Below the pieces are notes generated by a model, which searched no databases, had not been told where the DNA came from, and was given only the letters and a program-made list of their open reading frames with translations. Below are positions 1 to 8,669 of a stretch of DNA of 37,144 nt, one piece after another (position 1 is the stretch's first letter; every line of letters starts with the position of its first letter). Both the position numbers and the translations under genes were made by a program. This DNA comes from Flavobacterium sp. HSC-32F16 (GTDB lineage Bacteria; Bacteroidota; Bacteroidia; Flavobacteriales; Flavobacteriaceae): assembly GCF_024171645.1 (NCBI RefSeq), contig NZ_JALKAC010000014.1, positions 1 through 37,144 on the forward strand, written 5' to 3'.

Positions 1-30
1 ATATCACTTATATGGTTTGAAAAATTACAA
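1..30. repeat. Direct copy of the gpmI 3' flank
   Basis: These 30 bases repeat positions 151-180 with a single mismatch at the sixth base. The copy at 151-180 contains the gpmI stop codon and its last codon, so the copy here looks like a duplicated gpmI end plus 3' flank. The two copies bracket the hairpin at 61-121. A shorter version of the same core lies downstream of pepE at 7773-7790. Confidence 0.7.
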
Positions 31-60
31 ATCAAGTTTTACATTCTGGTATAAAATAGT

Positions 61-121
61 TCTCGCAAAGAAGCAGAGACGCAAAGTTTATTATCCTTTG
101 CAACTTAGCGTCTTTGCGAGA
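61..121. repeat. Intergenic hairpin repeat, possible plus-strand terminator
   Basis: An inverted repeat with arms TCTCGCAAAG (61-70) and CTTTGCGAGA (112-121), and a second inner pair GCAAAG (81-86) / CTTTGC (96-101). A run of T follows on the plus strand (122-128), so it could end transcripts entering from the left. A further small hairpin, AAGTTCA (129-135) / TGAACTT (144-150), lies between it and gpmI. From memory, this kind of 'gcaaag...ctttgc' element is scattered through Flavobacterium intergenic regions; I cannot check copy number here. Confidence 0.6.
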
Positions 122-150
122 TTTTTTTAAGTTCAATTTTAAATGAACTT

Positions 151-177
151 ATATAACTTATATGGTTTGAAAAATTA
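151..177 (-). repeat. 3'-end repeat module at the gpmI stop codon
   Basis: Read on the minus strand, the gpmI stop codon is followed after 8 bases by ACCATATAAGTTATATAAGT and then TCATTTAAA. The minus-strand sequence behind the pepE stop codon (7800 downwards) has the same core in the same position, 7 bases after the stop, with one base deleted in the tail. This suggests a dispersed repeat that sits at gene 3' ends. Confidence 0.55.
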
Positions 178-1692
178 CAAAAGCGAATGACAAGTCATTG
201 CGTTTGGCTGCTGCACTCCCATTAATTCTAAAATAGTAGGAGCAATGTCGCCAAGAACACCATCCTGAATATTTTTCAATTGTTTGTCAACCAAAATAAT
301 CGGCACTGGGTTTGTTGTGTGTGCAGTATTTGGACTTCCGTCAGGATTGATCATTGTTTCGCAGTTTCCGTGATCTGCAATAACGATTGTTGTATAATCA
401 TTTGCAAGAGCGGCATCAATTACTTTTTTCGCGCAAGCATCAACTGCTTCACAAGCTTGAATTGCAGCGCTCATTATTCCGGTGTGCCCCACCATGTCTC
501 CATTTGCGAAATTTAAACAAACGAAATCAACTTCACCTTTGTTCAATTCAGGAACAAGTGCATCTGCTAATTCGTAAGCGCTCATTTCTGGTTGTAAATC
601 GTAAGTGGCTACTTTTGGGGAATTTCTTAAAATTCTTGATTCGCCTTCAAAAGGAACCTCTCTTCCGCCAGAGAAGAAGAAAGTTACGTGTGGATATTTC
701 TCCGTTTCAGCAATACGAATTTGTTTTTTACCCGCTTTTTCTAAAACTTCACCAAGCGTTTCGGTAATATTATCTTTATTGTAAACCACTTTTACGTTTT
801 GGTACGTTTCGTCGTAATTAGTAAGTGTTACATAATACAAGTTTAATTTGTGCATGTTTTGCTCGTGGAAATCATGCTGAGAAAGCGCTTCGGTAAGTTC
901 ACGTCCTCTATCAGTTCTAAAGTTAAAGAAGATAACAACATCACCTTCAATAATTGTAGCTAAAGGTTTTTGTTCTTCATTTACGATTACAACCGGCTCG
1001 ATAAATTCGTCAGTAACATCGCGTGCATAGCTGTCAAGAACACTTGCTACGGCGTTTGTAGACGGAATTCCAACTCCGTTTACTACTAAATCATAAGCCA
1101 GTTTTACGCGTTCCCAGCGTTTATCACGGTCCATTGCATAATAACGGCCAATGATAGAAGCAATTTTTACCGGAGTATCTTTAATATATTCATCTAAATC
1201 GTGAATGTATTTTGCACCGGATTTTGGGTCAACGTCACGTCCGTCTGTAAAAGCGTGAATGTAAACCTGATCCAAACCGTATTCTTGCGAAGCATCAATT
1301 AATCCGCGTAAGTGAGAAGTATGAGAGTGAACACCTCCATCAGAAACTAATCCTAAAAAGTGTACTTTTTTATTATTGTTTTTAGCGTACGTAAAAGCGT
1401 CAATTAAGACTTGTTCTTTAGCAAGTGTTTTGTGGGCAACGGCTAAATTAATTTTTGCTAAATCCTGATATACAATTCTTCCGGCACCAAGGTTCATGTG
1501 CCCAACCTCACTGTTTCCCATTTGACCTTCCGGTAAACCAACGTTTAATCCATCTGTACGCAATTGAGCGCTTGGGTAATTTTTGTAAAGGCTATTTATA
1601 AATGGAACATTTGCATTGTCTATTGCAGATACTTTAGGGTCGGGAGATTTTCCCCAACCATCTAAAATCATAAGGATAACTTTTTTGTTCAT
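175..1692 (-). CDS. gpmI: 2,3-bisphosphoglycerate-independent phosphoglycerate mutase
   Basis: Interconverts 3-phosphoglycerate and 2-phosphoglycerate in glycolysis and gluconeogenesis through a phosphoserine intermediate, in the cytoplasm and with two Mn2+ ions (family knowledge). The 505-residue length is normal for iPGM. The N-terminal DGWG metal site is at residues 11-14 and the catalytic serine is S61 in GNSEVGHMNLGAGR; the C-terminal metal-binding ADHGNCE motif and the HTTNPVP motif are present. The ATG start gives a standard N terminus (MNKKVILMILDGWG). The gene is monocistronic here: it lies 141 bases from the next minus-strand gene, and a repeat module covers its stop codon. Identification is secure. 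Confidence 0.97.
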   Translation of the reverse strand: MNKKVILMILDGWGKSPDPKVSAIDNANVPFINSLYKNYPSAQLRTDGLNVGLPEGQMGNSEVGHMNLGAGRIVYQDLAKINLAVAHKTLAKEQVLIDAFTYAKNNNKKVHFLGLVSDGGVHSHTSHLRGLIDASQEYGLDQVYIHAFTDGRDVDPKSGAKYIHDLDEYIKDTPVKIASIIGRYYAMDRDKRWERVKLAYDLVVNGVGIPSTNAVASVLDSYARDVTDEFIEPVVIVNEEQKPLATIIEGDVVIFFNFRTDRGRELTEALSQHDFHEQNMHKLNLYYVTLTNYDETYQNVKVVYNKDNITETLGEVLEKAGKKQIRIAETEKYPHVTFFFSGGREVPFEGESRILRNSPKVATYDLQPEMSAYELADALVPELNKGEVDFVCLNFANGDMVGHTGIMSAAIQACEAVDACAKKVIDAALANDYTTIVIADHGNCETMINPDGSPNTAHTTNPVPIILVDKQLKNIQDGVLGDIAPTILELMGVQQPNAMTCHSLL

Positions 1693-1833
1693 TACATTTT
1701 TGTTTTCTACAAAGATAAGGCATTTCTAAAATTTGGAGAGAAAGCTTTATTACATTTATGTTTAATAAAATGAAGTGTAACAAAAAATACTAAATTAATT
1801 ATAGAACTCTTTATTTTTTAAAATTTATTCACG

Positions 1834-4263
1834 CTAAGCTCTTTTTCTAACCTTATTTTTGACAGCATTATAGTCAATAAAATATTTTACACTAACAGAA
1901 AAAATGTGTTTTAAGGCGTCGTTAGTCAATAAACTGGTTACGTTGTTTTTAAAATCTTTATCAATAATACGTTCAAAGTTAGAAGCGTTGTTTCTGTACA
2001 AAGCCGAAAGCTGGCTTCCGGGCGCAAACCACCATGAATACGATAAATCGGCATTCCAGGAATAAAAACTCGAGTTTTTGTTTTCGGTATATTGCGGATA
2101 CGGATCTAAAGTTCCATCTGCTTCAAGCTTCAAAATATCTTTGTTTTCTGCCGAAGACCAATATTGACGAACCGCTAAATTAAGTGTCATAGTGCTGTTA
2201 ATGGCATATTTTCCTGATATGGTATTAGCGTATGTAATAACATCACGATTAGCAAAAACAACAGTTTCAGGAGTGTTTTCGTTATCGTCGTCATCATAGC
2301 CGTCGATATAACCTTTGTTATTGTTTCTTTTAAGAAAGCTAAAAGTATAAACTAACAAAAGTTTATCATTAAAACGATATCTCGGACTAATATCGGTGCC
2401 GTAAGCAGCTCTTCCGGGTTCATCTGCAACAGATAATGACGGATTAATATCGATCGCAAATTTATGATTGTAATTGGTTGAAACACTTCCCCAAAAATCA
2501 AATTTCCTCGGAATTATAACATATCGATTGTCTGCTCTTGGTTCATAATAATCATGAGATTCCAGTGGCGAAACGGTAATTCCTGCTCCGTAATAATTGT
2601 TTTTTACAGTACTTAAGTTTACTTCTGCTCCAATTCGGTTTGCCTGAACTTTTCCGGAGTCTTTATTGAATTCAGAATACATTTCATAGTCAATTCTAAA
2701 ACTATTAAAAAGTTTCGTTGGGTTTAGGATTCTGTAATTGGCGTTTCCGTAAAAATTGTAATAATTGGTATAGAAATTAATTCCCAAATCATTCGGATCA
2801 AAATCTTTAGAAACAAAATCAGTTCCTAAACTGTAACGATAATTGCCGCTTGTTTCAGCAAAACTAACAGTTGAGAAAATACCTTTTGTATCTTCGGCAT
2901 CATTAATCGTGCTGTATTTTACATTTCCAAACAAGCTGTAAGTATTCGCTTTGGTATTTAAGTCCCATGCTAAACCGGTTACATTAGCATCTTTATAATG
3001 ACCATTTCTGGTAACATTTGTATTGATAAAAGTAATTGATGAATTTTTTCTAAAACGCTGATCCAGTACCAAAACATTATAGTTTGTAAGCGGTTCAACA
3101 ACTTCACGCCTCGTTTCGCCGGAAATAGTATCTTTTATAGTAGCAAAAGTTTTTTCGGTCACTGCATTTAAAATTCCAACTCCCAAACCATTTTTAGTTC
3201 TTCCCGAAAGTTTTAAGGCATTGATAAGATTAACGTTTTGAACGGTTTCGATAACTTCTTCGTTATCATTTAAATCGGGTTCAACAGAAGGTTTGCCGCC
3301 AATTCTTCTCGAATAAAACATATTTCCTTTGTTGAATAAATCTGTTCCCTCGGTAAAAAAAGATCTGTTTTCATTGAATTGCTGTTCAAACGGACCCAGG
3401 TTTAAAATTTGATCATCGTATTTTGTTTGTCCAAAATCAGGAATTAAAATAGCGTCAAGCGTAAAAGCATCTGTAATTCCGTATTTAATATCCATGCCTC
3501 CTTTTATGGTTCCGTATGTTTTTTGTCCTTCTCCGGCATTCAAATAATAAGAAGCATACGGCATAAAAAACAGTCGGGTAGGAGGTTTTATATTTTCGAT
3601 TCCTTCTAAAGTTCCGGCTTGCTGTGTAAAAGTGCCAATTTTTTTATCAACAAAATTCCAAGTGTATTTATAACGCGTGCGTTTTATTTCTCTGAAAAAA
3701 TTAATTCCCCATGTTTGTTTGTTTTCCTGCGAAAATCGTAGTGCCGAATAAGGAATTTTCATTTCTACAATCCATCCATTTTCTGTAAGAACTGCCTTGC
3801 TGATCCAAACAGCATCCCAGGAATAATCTTCCCCATTTGCATCAGTCATAATACAATCGCCCTGAACATCTGCTGCCGAAACATAAAACATAAAGTCCTG
3901 CTGGCCGTCATTAAAACCATTAATGAAAACACCAAAAAGATCTGCTGTGCCAAAATTATCTCGCTGCGAAATCTCCTTTAATATTTTATCAGGTTCATCA
4001 TCAAACATTCGGGCACCTATATATATGGCTTCATTATCATATAAAATTTTGACTTCAGTTTTTTTAGTGTCAGCTGCTGTTTTTCCGTTATCAGGTTCAA
4101 GTGTGATAAAATCCGAAGCTGTTGCCGCACCTTCCCATGCACTTTCATCTAACTTTCCGTCAATAGATATGTTCTGCGAAATAGATTTCGCTTGCAATGC
4201 TTTTTTTTGGCTATAACTCAAAAAAGCAGATAAAAGCAGACTAAGAAAAATGAGTTTTTTCAT
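1834..4263 (-). CDS. Secreted CBM9-like / DUF5916 outer-membrane protein
   Basis: An 809-residue protein with a Sec signal peptide (about residues 1-19, ending AFLSYSQ). Residues about 30-220 resemble the family 9 carbohydrate-binding-like domain (ISIDGKLDESAW opening; WGINFFREIKR near the end). The rest is rich in aromatic and alternating residues typical of a DUF5916 beta-barrel, with motifs NFREN-like FNENRSFFTEG and FYSRRIGG. It probably sits in the outer membrane. The ligand is unknown; the CBM9-like domain does not by itself prove sugar binding. It stands alone with its own 300-base upstream region shared with the divergent L,D-transpeptidase. The name is firm at family level only. Confidence 0.88.
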   Translation of the reverse strand: MKKLIFLSLLLSAFLSYSQKKALQAKSISQNISIDGKLDESAWEGAATASDFITLEPDNGKTAADTKKTEVKILYDNEAIYIGARMFDDEPDKILKEISQRDNFGTADLFGVFINGFNDGQQDFMFYVSAADVQGDCIMTDANGEDYSWDAVWISKAVLTENGWIVEMKIPYSALRFSQENKQTWGINFFREIKRTRYKYTWNFVDKKIGTFTQQAGTLEGIENIKPPTRLFFMPYASYYLNAGEGQKTYGTIKGGMDIKYGITDAFTLDAILIPDFGQTKYDDQILNLGPFEQQFNENRSFFTEGTDLFNKGNMFYSRRIGGKPSVEPDLNDNEEVIETVQNVNLINALKLSGRTKNGLGVGILNAVTEKTFATIKDTISGETRREVVEPLTNYNVLVLDQRFRKNSSITFINTNVTRNGHYKDANVTGLAWDLNTKANTYSLFGNVKYSTINDAEDTKGIFSTVSFAETSGNYRYSLGTDFVSKDFDPNDLGINFYTNYYNFYGNANYRILNPTKLFNSFRIDYEMYSEFNKDSGKVQANRIGAEVNLSTVKNNYYGAGITVSPLESHDYYEPRADNRYVIIPRKFDFWGSVSTNYNHKFAIDINPSLSVADEPGRAAYGTDISPRYRFNDKLLLVYTFSFLKRNNNKGYIDGYDDDDNENTPETVVFANRDVITYANTISGKYAINSTMTLNLAVRQYWSSAENKDILKLEADGTLDPYPQYTENKNSSFYSWNADLSYSWWFAPGSQLSALYRNNASNFERIIDKDFKNNVTSLLTNDALKHIFSVSVKYFIDYNAVKNKVRKRA

Positions 4264-4497
4264 TAAATTTAAAAAGAAAATAATAGTTTAAAGCTCTTTA
4301 ATATAGAATAAATAGACTGCTTTTTCTTCCAGTTGTTACAGATTTTGTTTCAAAATTTCCATTTTATTTTGCTTTTTTTAAGAAAATCAGCTAAAAGGTT
4401 ATGATTTTTAGCATAGGAAATAATCTTACAGAAATAACATTATTATGTTAATAATGTTAAAATTTGAACAAAAAACGCCTGATTTCCAAGGTTATAT
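4264..4497. other. Divergent intergenic region
   Basis: AT-rich DNA between the DUF5916 gene (leftward) and the L,D-transpeptidase gene (rightward). It contains a 23-base palindrome (4436-4458). I see no ORF of coding quality and no clear TAnnTTTG box for the leftward gene. Confidence 0.5.
4436..4458. promoter_or_regulatory. Perfect palindrome, candidate operator
   Basis: AACATTATTA (4436-4445), centre TGT, then TAATAATGTT (4449-4458): a perfect inverted repeat with 10-base arms and no T-run, so it is not a terminator. It lies about 85 bases upstream of the predicted start of the L,D-transpeptidase transcript and 173 bases from the DUF5916 start codon. The binding protein is unknown. Confidence 0.4.
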
Positions 4498-4527
4498 TTT
4501 GCAAGGGGTCAATTTTTTATATTTTTG
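4498..4527 (+). promoter_or_regulatory. Predicted Bacteroidota sigma-A promoter
   Basis: TTTG (4498-4501) as the -33 element, 18 bases of spacer, and TATTTTTG (4520-4527) matching the -7 consensus TAnnTTTG. It would start transcription near 4531, about 34 bases before the L,D-transpeptidase ATG. Confidence 0.6.
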
Positions 4528-4564
4528 CCCTACCCAAATTTTATTATTAACCTAAAGAAATTCA

Positions 4565-5290
4565 ATGATTTACAAAATTTATCCGCTGCTTGTGTTTTTA
4601 TTATTGTCTTTTGGTAAAGATTCAAAAAACACCCCCGAATTAAAAACTGCAACGACAAGAAGTATTGCTAAAGTTGAAAAAAAGCTTACTGTTGATGCAA
4701 AAATTGAAAACATTTATTATTCTTTAAATTCTAACAATTTTAAGCTTCCGGAACTGAAATCTTTTTCTGAAGCATTGAAAGGTTTTTATCTTTTAAAAGA
4801 AAGAGGAATCGTTCAAAAAAACATTTTAACATTGGTAGATTTTAGTCTGTCATCAAACACCAAACGTCTATGGGTAATTGATATGACTACTAATACCATT
4901 TTATTTAACTCTTTAGTGGCTCACGGAAGAAATACCGGAGAAGAATTTGCGACTGCATTTTCAAACTTAAACTCGTCTTTTAAAAGCAGTTTAGGATTTT
5001 ATTCAACCGGCGAAATTTATCGAGGCAAACACGGAGCATCATTACGTTTAGACGGTCTGGAAAAAGGTCTTAACGATAAAGCCCGAGAAAGAGGTGTTGT
5101 TATGCATGGCGCAGATTATGTTTCTGAATCATTCATCAGAGATCATAAAAGATTAGGCAGAAGCCAGGGTTGTCCTGCGGTTCCGGTGGAATTGACAGAT
5201 GAGATAATCGAAACTATTAAAGATAAATCATGTTTGTATATCTATCATCCATCAAGAAGTTTCACGATGGAAGAAAGATTAATGTCTTAA
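4565..5290 (+). CDS. Murein L,D-transpeptidase catalytic-domain protein (YkuD_2 type)
   Basis: A 241-residue exported protein: the N-terminal hydrophobic stretch (residues 1-17) is a likely signal or anchor. The catalytic part has HG in VVMHGADY and the nucleophile C203 in SQGCPAV, with the preceding S-x-G-C-P arrangement of the YkuD_2 family. Members of the wider YkuD fold cross-link peptidoglycan stem peptides or attach proteins to them; activity of YkuD_2 proteins is little characterised, so the substrate is inferred. The 3' end overlaps that of the convergent YcbB-like gene by 12 bases, with no terminator between them. A good promoter lies upstream (4498-4527). Confidence 0.88.
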   Translation: MIYKIYPLLVFLLLSFGKDSKNTPELKTATTRSIAKVEKKLTVDAKIENIYYSLNSNNFKLPELKSFSEALKGFYLLKERGIVQKNILTLVDFSLSSNTKRLWVIDMTTNTILFNSLVAHGRNTGEEFATAFSNLNSSFKSSLGFYSTGEIYRGKHGASLRLDGLEKGLNDKARERGVVMHGADYVSESFIRDHKRLGRSQGCPAVPVELTDEIIETIKDKSCLYIYHPSRSFTMEERLMS

Positions 5291-6859
5291 TTTAGCATAC
5301 AAATCTGAATCCAGATTATAAATATCAGCTCTGAAAATGAGCTGATTTTTTTTGCTCCAAGCCGTCCAGTACCACTGATACAAAGCGTATTTTTTGGTAA
5401 TTTTAAAACTCATCGTTTTTTTAGAAGCAATTATAGTATCGATTTTGTCTTTTGAAAATCTTGTTGAATCATTTAAAATATGTTTAGCCAGTTCCAAAGG
5501 ATTTTCTACACGCACACAGCCGGAACTCAAAGAACGATTGTTTCGAACAAAATAGTTTCGGTGATTGGTATCGTGCAAATAAACACTGTGGTGGTTTGGG
5601 AATAAAATTTTCATTAATCCCAATGAATTATTATAACCCGGACTTTGTACGTATCTGTAATTATTAGGTTTGTTTTCATTCCATGCAGAAGGTTCAACCA
5701 CATTTCCGGAAGTATCATAAATAGTAATGTTTTTCTTTGCCAGATAATTGCGGTTGCGTTTCATGGCTGGCACAACATCTTCTTTTAAAATAGTTGGCGG
5801 AACAGTCCATGTTGGATTAAAAACAACTGTTTTTAAAACAGATGTAATAATAGGTGTTTTTCTTGAACTGGTTCCTACTACAATATTTCTAACCAGAGTT
5901 GTATCTTGTTCTTCGACTACATGCAGACTGTAATCTGGAATATTGATAATAAAATAATTTTCGGCTAATTCAGTTGGGTACCATCTCCATCGTTCCAAAT
6001 TGACAATAATCTGCTGTTTTCTTCTTTCTTTCGAATAGTTTAAAGCAGTAATTGTTCCAATGCCAATAACTCCGTCGTCAGCAAGGCCGTGTCTGGCTTG
6101 AAATTTTTTAACTGCTTCAAAAGTTTTTTGATCGTATTTATCGGTCAGGCTGTCTTTTCCAGACATATCTTTCCAGAATAAAAGCCTCTTTTTAATAGTT
6201 ATTAAATTGTTATTGGTATCGTTTAGAGTAATTTTCTTAACGGCATCGATCGATTTAATATCTTCATCCGGAAAGGAATTAATAGCTTCCAGTGATTTTA
6301 ATAACTGTTTATAAGTCTCAGATTTTGGCTGAATATTTTCTACAATGCTGTCTAATTTGTCGTTATTAAAAGCTTTAATAAGAACACTGTTTACATCAAA
6401 TGTTTTTTCATCAAGATCCCAATCTGTATATAATTTTTTAGGATCAAGTTTTCCTTTATATAAATGATTGAGGTACTTTTCAAAATTATAGGTTAGGAGT
6501 ATGTCATAAGTTGCTAATTCAGAATCGTTTAATTTGCTGATTCTTTTTTCAAATTTCTGCAGCTGCGAAGATTTGTAATCTTCAGGATCTAGACCCAATT
6601 CTTCTGATTTTTCAAGCTGTGATAAAACATAAGTTCTTTTTTTTAGGTTTCCCCAAACGGTTTTATTTTCAGATGAAGTGTAAAATTGTTTAAGCGTTTC
6701 GCTTTTAAACGTATTTAATAATGCCGTATCTATCTCTACTTTTCTTTCGTCAGTAAGTATAATTGCCGGAGCTTTTTTTACAATTGGAATAATTTTAGGT
6801 TCTTCTTTTTTGCAGCTAATAAAAATGCAAACTGCTAAAAGAAAGTAAAGTTTTCTCAT
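5279..6859 (-). CDS. L,D-transpeptidase, YcbB/LdtD-like lipoprotein
   Basis: A 526-residue protein with a lipoprotein signal (FISC, C16) followed by Lys/Glu residues (KKEEPK), which resemble the acidic export signal for surface lipoproteins in this phylum. Order of parts: an N-terminal helical scaffold region (about 40-230), a peptidoglycan-binding domain type 1 (KFQARHGLADDGVIG, about residues 250-275), and the YkuD catalytic domain with HDT (YLHDTNHRNYF) and nucleophile C448 in SSGCVRVENP. This is the LdtD/YcbB architecture that forms 3-3 cross-links. It starts 1 base after the stop of the GNAT gene, so the two probably form one transcript. Its tail overlaps another L,D-transpeptidase gene on the opposite strand. 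Confidence 0.92.
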   Translation of the reverse strand: MRKLYFLLAVCIFISCKKEEPKIIPIVKKAPAIILTDERKVEIDTALLNTFKSETLKQFYTSSENKTVWGNLKKRTYVLSQLEKSEELGLDPEDYKSSQLQKFEKRISKLNDSELATYDILLTYNFEKYLNHLYKGKLDPKKLYTDWDLDEKTFDVNSVLIKAFNNDKLDSIVENIQPKSETYKQLLKSLEAINSFPDEDIKSIDAVKKITLNDTNNNLITIKKRLLFWKDMSGKDSLTDKYDQKTFEAVKKFQARHGLADDGVIGIGTITALNYSKERRKQQIIVNLERWRWYPTELAENYFIINIPDYSLHVVEEQDTTLVRNIVVGTSSRKTPIITSVLKTVVFNPTWTVPPTILKEDVVPAMKRNRNYLAKKNITIYDTSGNVVEPSAWNENKPNNYRYVQSPGYNNSLGLMKILFPNHHSVYLHDTNHRNYFVRNNRSLSSGCVRVENPLELAKHILNDSTRFSKDKIDTIIASKKTMSFKITKKYALYQWYWTAWSKKNQLIFRADIYNLDSDLYAKLRH

Positions 6860-6860
6860 T

Positions 6861-7298
6861 CTATAATTTTTTAAACATTAAATAATGCTCTCCAACATCT
6901 TTTATATCAAAGGGTTTTCCTGTAATTTCGTAATTCAGTTTTCTATAAAAACCAACAGCTGCGGTTCTGGCATTAAACCAAATTAATTCTGTTTTGTTTG
7001 ATTTGCAATAGTTTTCACAATGTTTTACTAATGCTTCTCCAAAACCTTTTTTCTGGTTGTTTTCTAAAATTGCCATGCCTCGGATTTGAGCCTGATCTTT
7101 TTCGGCAAATATAAGGTTGCTTTGTTTGAATAACGAAATAATTCCTATTAATTTTTCATCATTAAATAAACCAAAATGATGTGTACTCTCAATATCGTCT
7201 CCTTCAAAGATGCAGCTTTCAATAGGTTTGTCTTTTCTTAGCACTGGCTGACGTACAGGATAGGTTTCTTTTGATGGGATTTCTTTAATAATATTCAT
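6861..7298 (-). CDS. GNAT family N-acetyltransferase
   Basis: A 145-residue cytoplasmic protein with the single-domain GNAT fold. The acetyl-CoA binding motif A is visible as RGMAILENNQKKGFGEALV, with the Q-x-x-G-x-G pyrophosphate loop (QKKGFG), and the later WFNARTAAVGFYRKLNY stretch matches the motif B region. The acceptor substrate cannot be told from sequence. Only 1 base separates its stop from the start of the YcbB-like L,D-transpeptidase, so they are probably co-transcribed, but that need not mean a shared pathway. Confidence 0.85.
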   Translation of the reverse strand: MNIIKEIPSKETYPVRQPVLRKDKPIESCIFEGDDIESTHHFGLFNDEKLIGIISLFKQSNLIFAEKDQAQIRGMAILENNQKKGFGEALVKHCENYCKSNKTELIWFNARTAAVGFYRKLNYEITGKPFDIKDVGEHYLMFKKL

Positions 7299-7390
7299 GA
7301 TTTTTTAAAAATAATTGCTTTTATAACTTTTTAATTTTAAATGTGTTATAAATAAATGTTGTTTTTATTTGATTTTTTTTACCAAAAAGC

Positions 7391-7421
7391 TTGTTTTGAA
7401 CTTAACTTTCTTTCTATATTT
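7391..7421 (+). promoter_or_regulatory. Predicted promoter of the tRNA-Gly pair
   Basis: TTG (7391-7393), 20 bases of spacer, and TATATTTG (7414-7421), a full match to the Bacteroidota -7 consensus. It lies 11 bases before the first tRNA gene. Confidence 0.65.
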
Positions 7422-7432
7422 GCACAACCAAT

Positions 7433-7505
<73 letters not shown>

Positions 7506-7582
7506 CTAAAAACAAACTTTTTAGTTTTGTTTTGTGAAAATAATTTTTTTGATTTTTATTTTTTTTTAAAGATTAAATTTTT

Positions 7583-7590
7583 TAAATTTG
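7583..7590 (+). promoter_or_regulatory. Possible second tRNA promoter (-7 box)
   Basis: TAAATTTG matches TAnnTTTG and lies 12 bases before the second tRNA gene, close to the 11-base distance seen for the first. No convincing -33 element is present at the right distance, so read-through from the first promoter is equally likely. Confidence 0.35.
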
Positions 7591-7602
7591 CACCCGGTTA
7601 AT

Positions 7603-7675
<73 letters not shown>

Positions 7676-7680
7676 CTTCA

Positions 7681-7710
7681 AAAGCCTCAAACATTGTTTG
7701 AGGCTTTTTT
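7681..7710 (+). terminator. Rho-independent terminator of the tRNA pair
   Basis: Perfect 12-base stem AAAGCCTCAAAC (7681-7692) / GTTTGAGGCTTT (7696-7707) with a 3-base loop, ending in a run of six T. Confidence 0.9.
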
Positions 7711-7728
7711 GTATTTATTGTTTTTTGA

Positions 7729-7790
7729 ACCTATAAGTTATATAAATTTTAGCCGTACTGTATTTAAATGACTTATATAACTTATATGGT
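7729..7790. repeat. Imperfect inverted repeat behind pepE
   Basis: Left arm ACCTATAAGTTATATAA (7729-7745) and right arm TTATATAACTTATATGGT (7773-7790) are complementary except for one deleted base. The right arm is the same element found behind gpmI (151-172). It starts 7 bases after the pepE stop codon and could fold in the pepE transcript. Confidence 0.6.
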
Positions 7791-7797
7791 AAAGAAA

Positions 7798-8505
7798 TTA
7801 TTTTAAACTACTCAAATCGCTTTCTGTTTCTAATTCTTTCGGTGTTTCATTTTGTTTAAAAAGTCTCGCTTTCAAAGAACCTTTCAAAGTTATTTTATCA
7901 CCTTTAACTTCAAGCCAGCTTCCTTCTCTTAAACCTAAAACCGGAATTGCATTAAAAGCGTGAAATTCTTTAATTCTCGTTTCGCGTGTTTCACCCATGT
8001 GTTGTGAATTTGTGTCCGGATCTAAATAATGTGGGTTTAGATTAAACGGAATCAATCCCAGAGTTTGAAAACTTGGAGGGTAAATTATAGGCATATCATT
8101 AGTGGTCTGCATAGATAATCCGCAAATGTTGCTTCCTGCGCTTGTTCCTAAATAAGGTGTTCCGCTTTTTACTTTTTCGGCAAGAAGCTGCATGATCTTG
8201 TTTTTGTACAATTGTGTTACAAGTAAAAAAGTGTTTCCTCCGCCGGTAAATATTCCTTCGGCATTTTGTATGGCTTCTTCCGGGTTTTCAAATTCATGAA
8301 TTCCTTTTACTTGAATGTTTATTAAAGCAAAAGTCTGTGCTGCTTTTTTAGTGTATTCGTCATGCGAAATGCCGCTTGGGCGTGCGTATGGAATAAATAA
8401 GATGCTGCTGCAGTTTTTAAAATGTAATTGTAAGACTGGTAATAAATACTCTAAATAATTGCCGCCATGTAATGTAGATGTGCTGGCGATGATAATACTT
8501 TTCAT
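7798..8505 (-). CDS. pepE: Dipeptidase PepE (alpha-aspartyl dipeptidase, peptidase S51)
   Basis: A 235-residue cytoplasmic serine peptidase that hydrolyses dipeptides with N-terminal aspartate. The nucleophile elbow GTSAGSN places the catalytic serine at residue 122, close to Ser120 of the Salmonella enzyme, and the glycine-rich FTGGGNTF stretch and the HYLDPD motif are typical of S51. Length agrees with the family. It is alone on the minus strand between the tRNA pair and the CarboxypepD_reg operon, with a repeat module in place of an obvious terminator. Confidence 0.93.
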   Translation of the reverse strand: MKSIIIASTSTLHGGNYLEYLLPVLQLHFKNCSSILFIPYARPSGISHDEYTKKAAQTFALINIQVKGIHEFENPEEAIQNAEGIFTGGGNTFLLVTQLYKNKIMQLLAEKVKSGTPYLGTSAGSNICGLSMQTTNDMPIIYPPSFQTLGLIPFNLNPHYLDPDTNSQHMGETRETRIKEFHAFNAIPVLGLREGSWLEVKGDKITLKGSLKARLFKQNETPKELETESDLSSLK

Positions 8506-8610
8506 AAATCTAAACTCAAATTCAATTCGTTAAAGATATTAAAAAAAGCAATGCTCTGAAAATTGCCTAATAACGGTTTAATTAACATATTTTTACCAAC
8601 TCATTAATAC

Positions 8611-8618
8611 TATATTTG
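8611..8618 (+). promoter_or_regulatory. Predicted -7 box of the CarboxypepD_reg operon
   Basis: TATATTTG, a full match to TAnnTTTG, lies 51 bases before the TTG start of the first operon gene. A -33 element is not clear. Confidence 0.45.
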
Positions 8619-8669
8619 GAAGACATTAGGATATTTTTACCTTTTTAATAATTTCCTAATTTATTCGTT

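Noticed and set aside
280..767. Two plus-strand ORFs inside gpmI
   Set aside because: Antisense shadows of a fully conserved gene, with improbable cysteine-, arginine- and leucine-rich composition.
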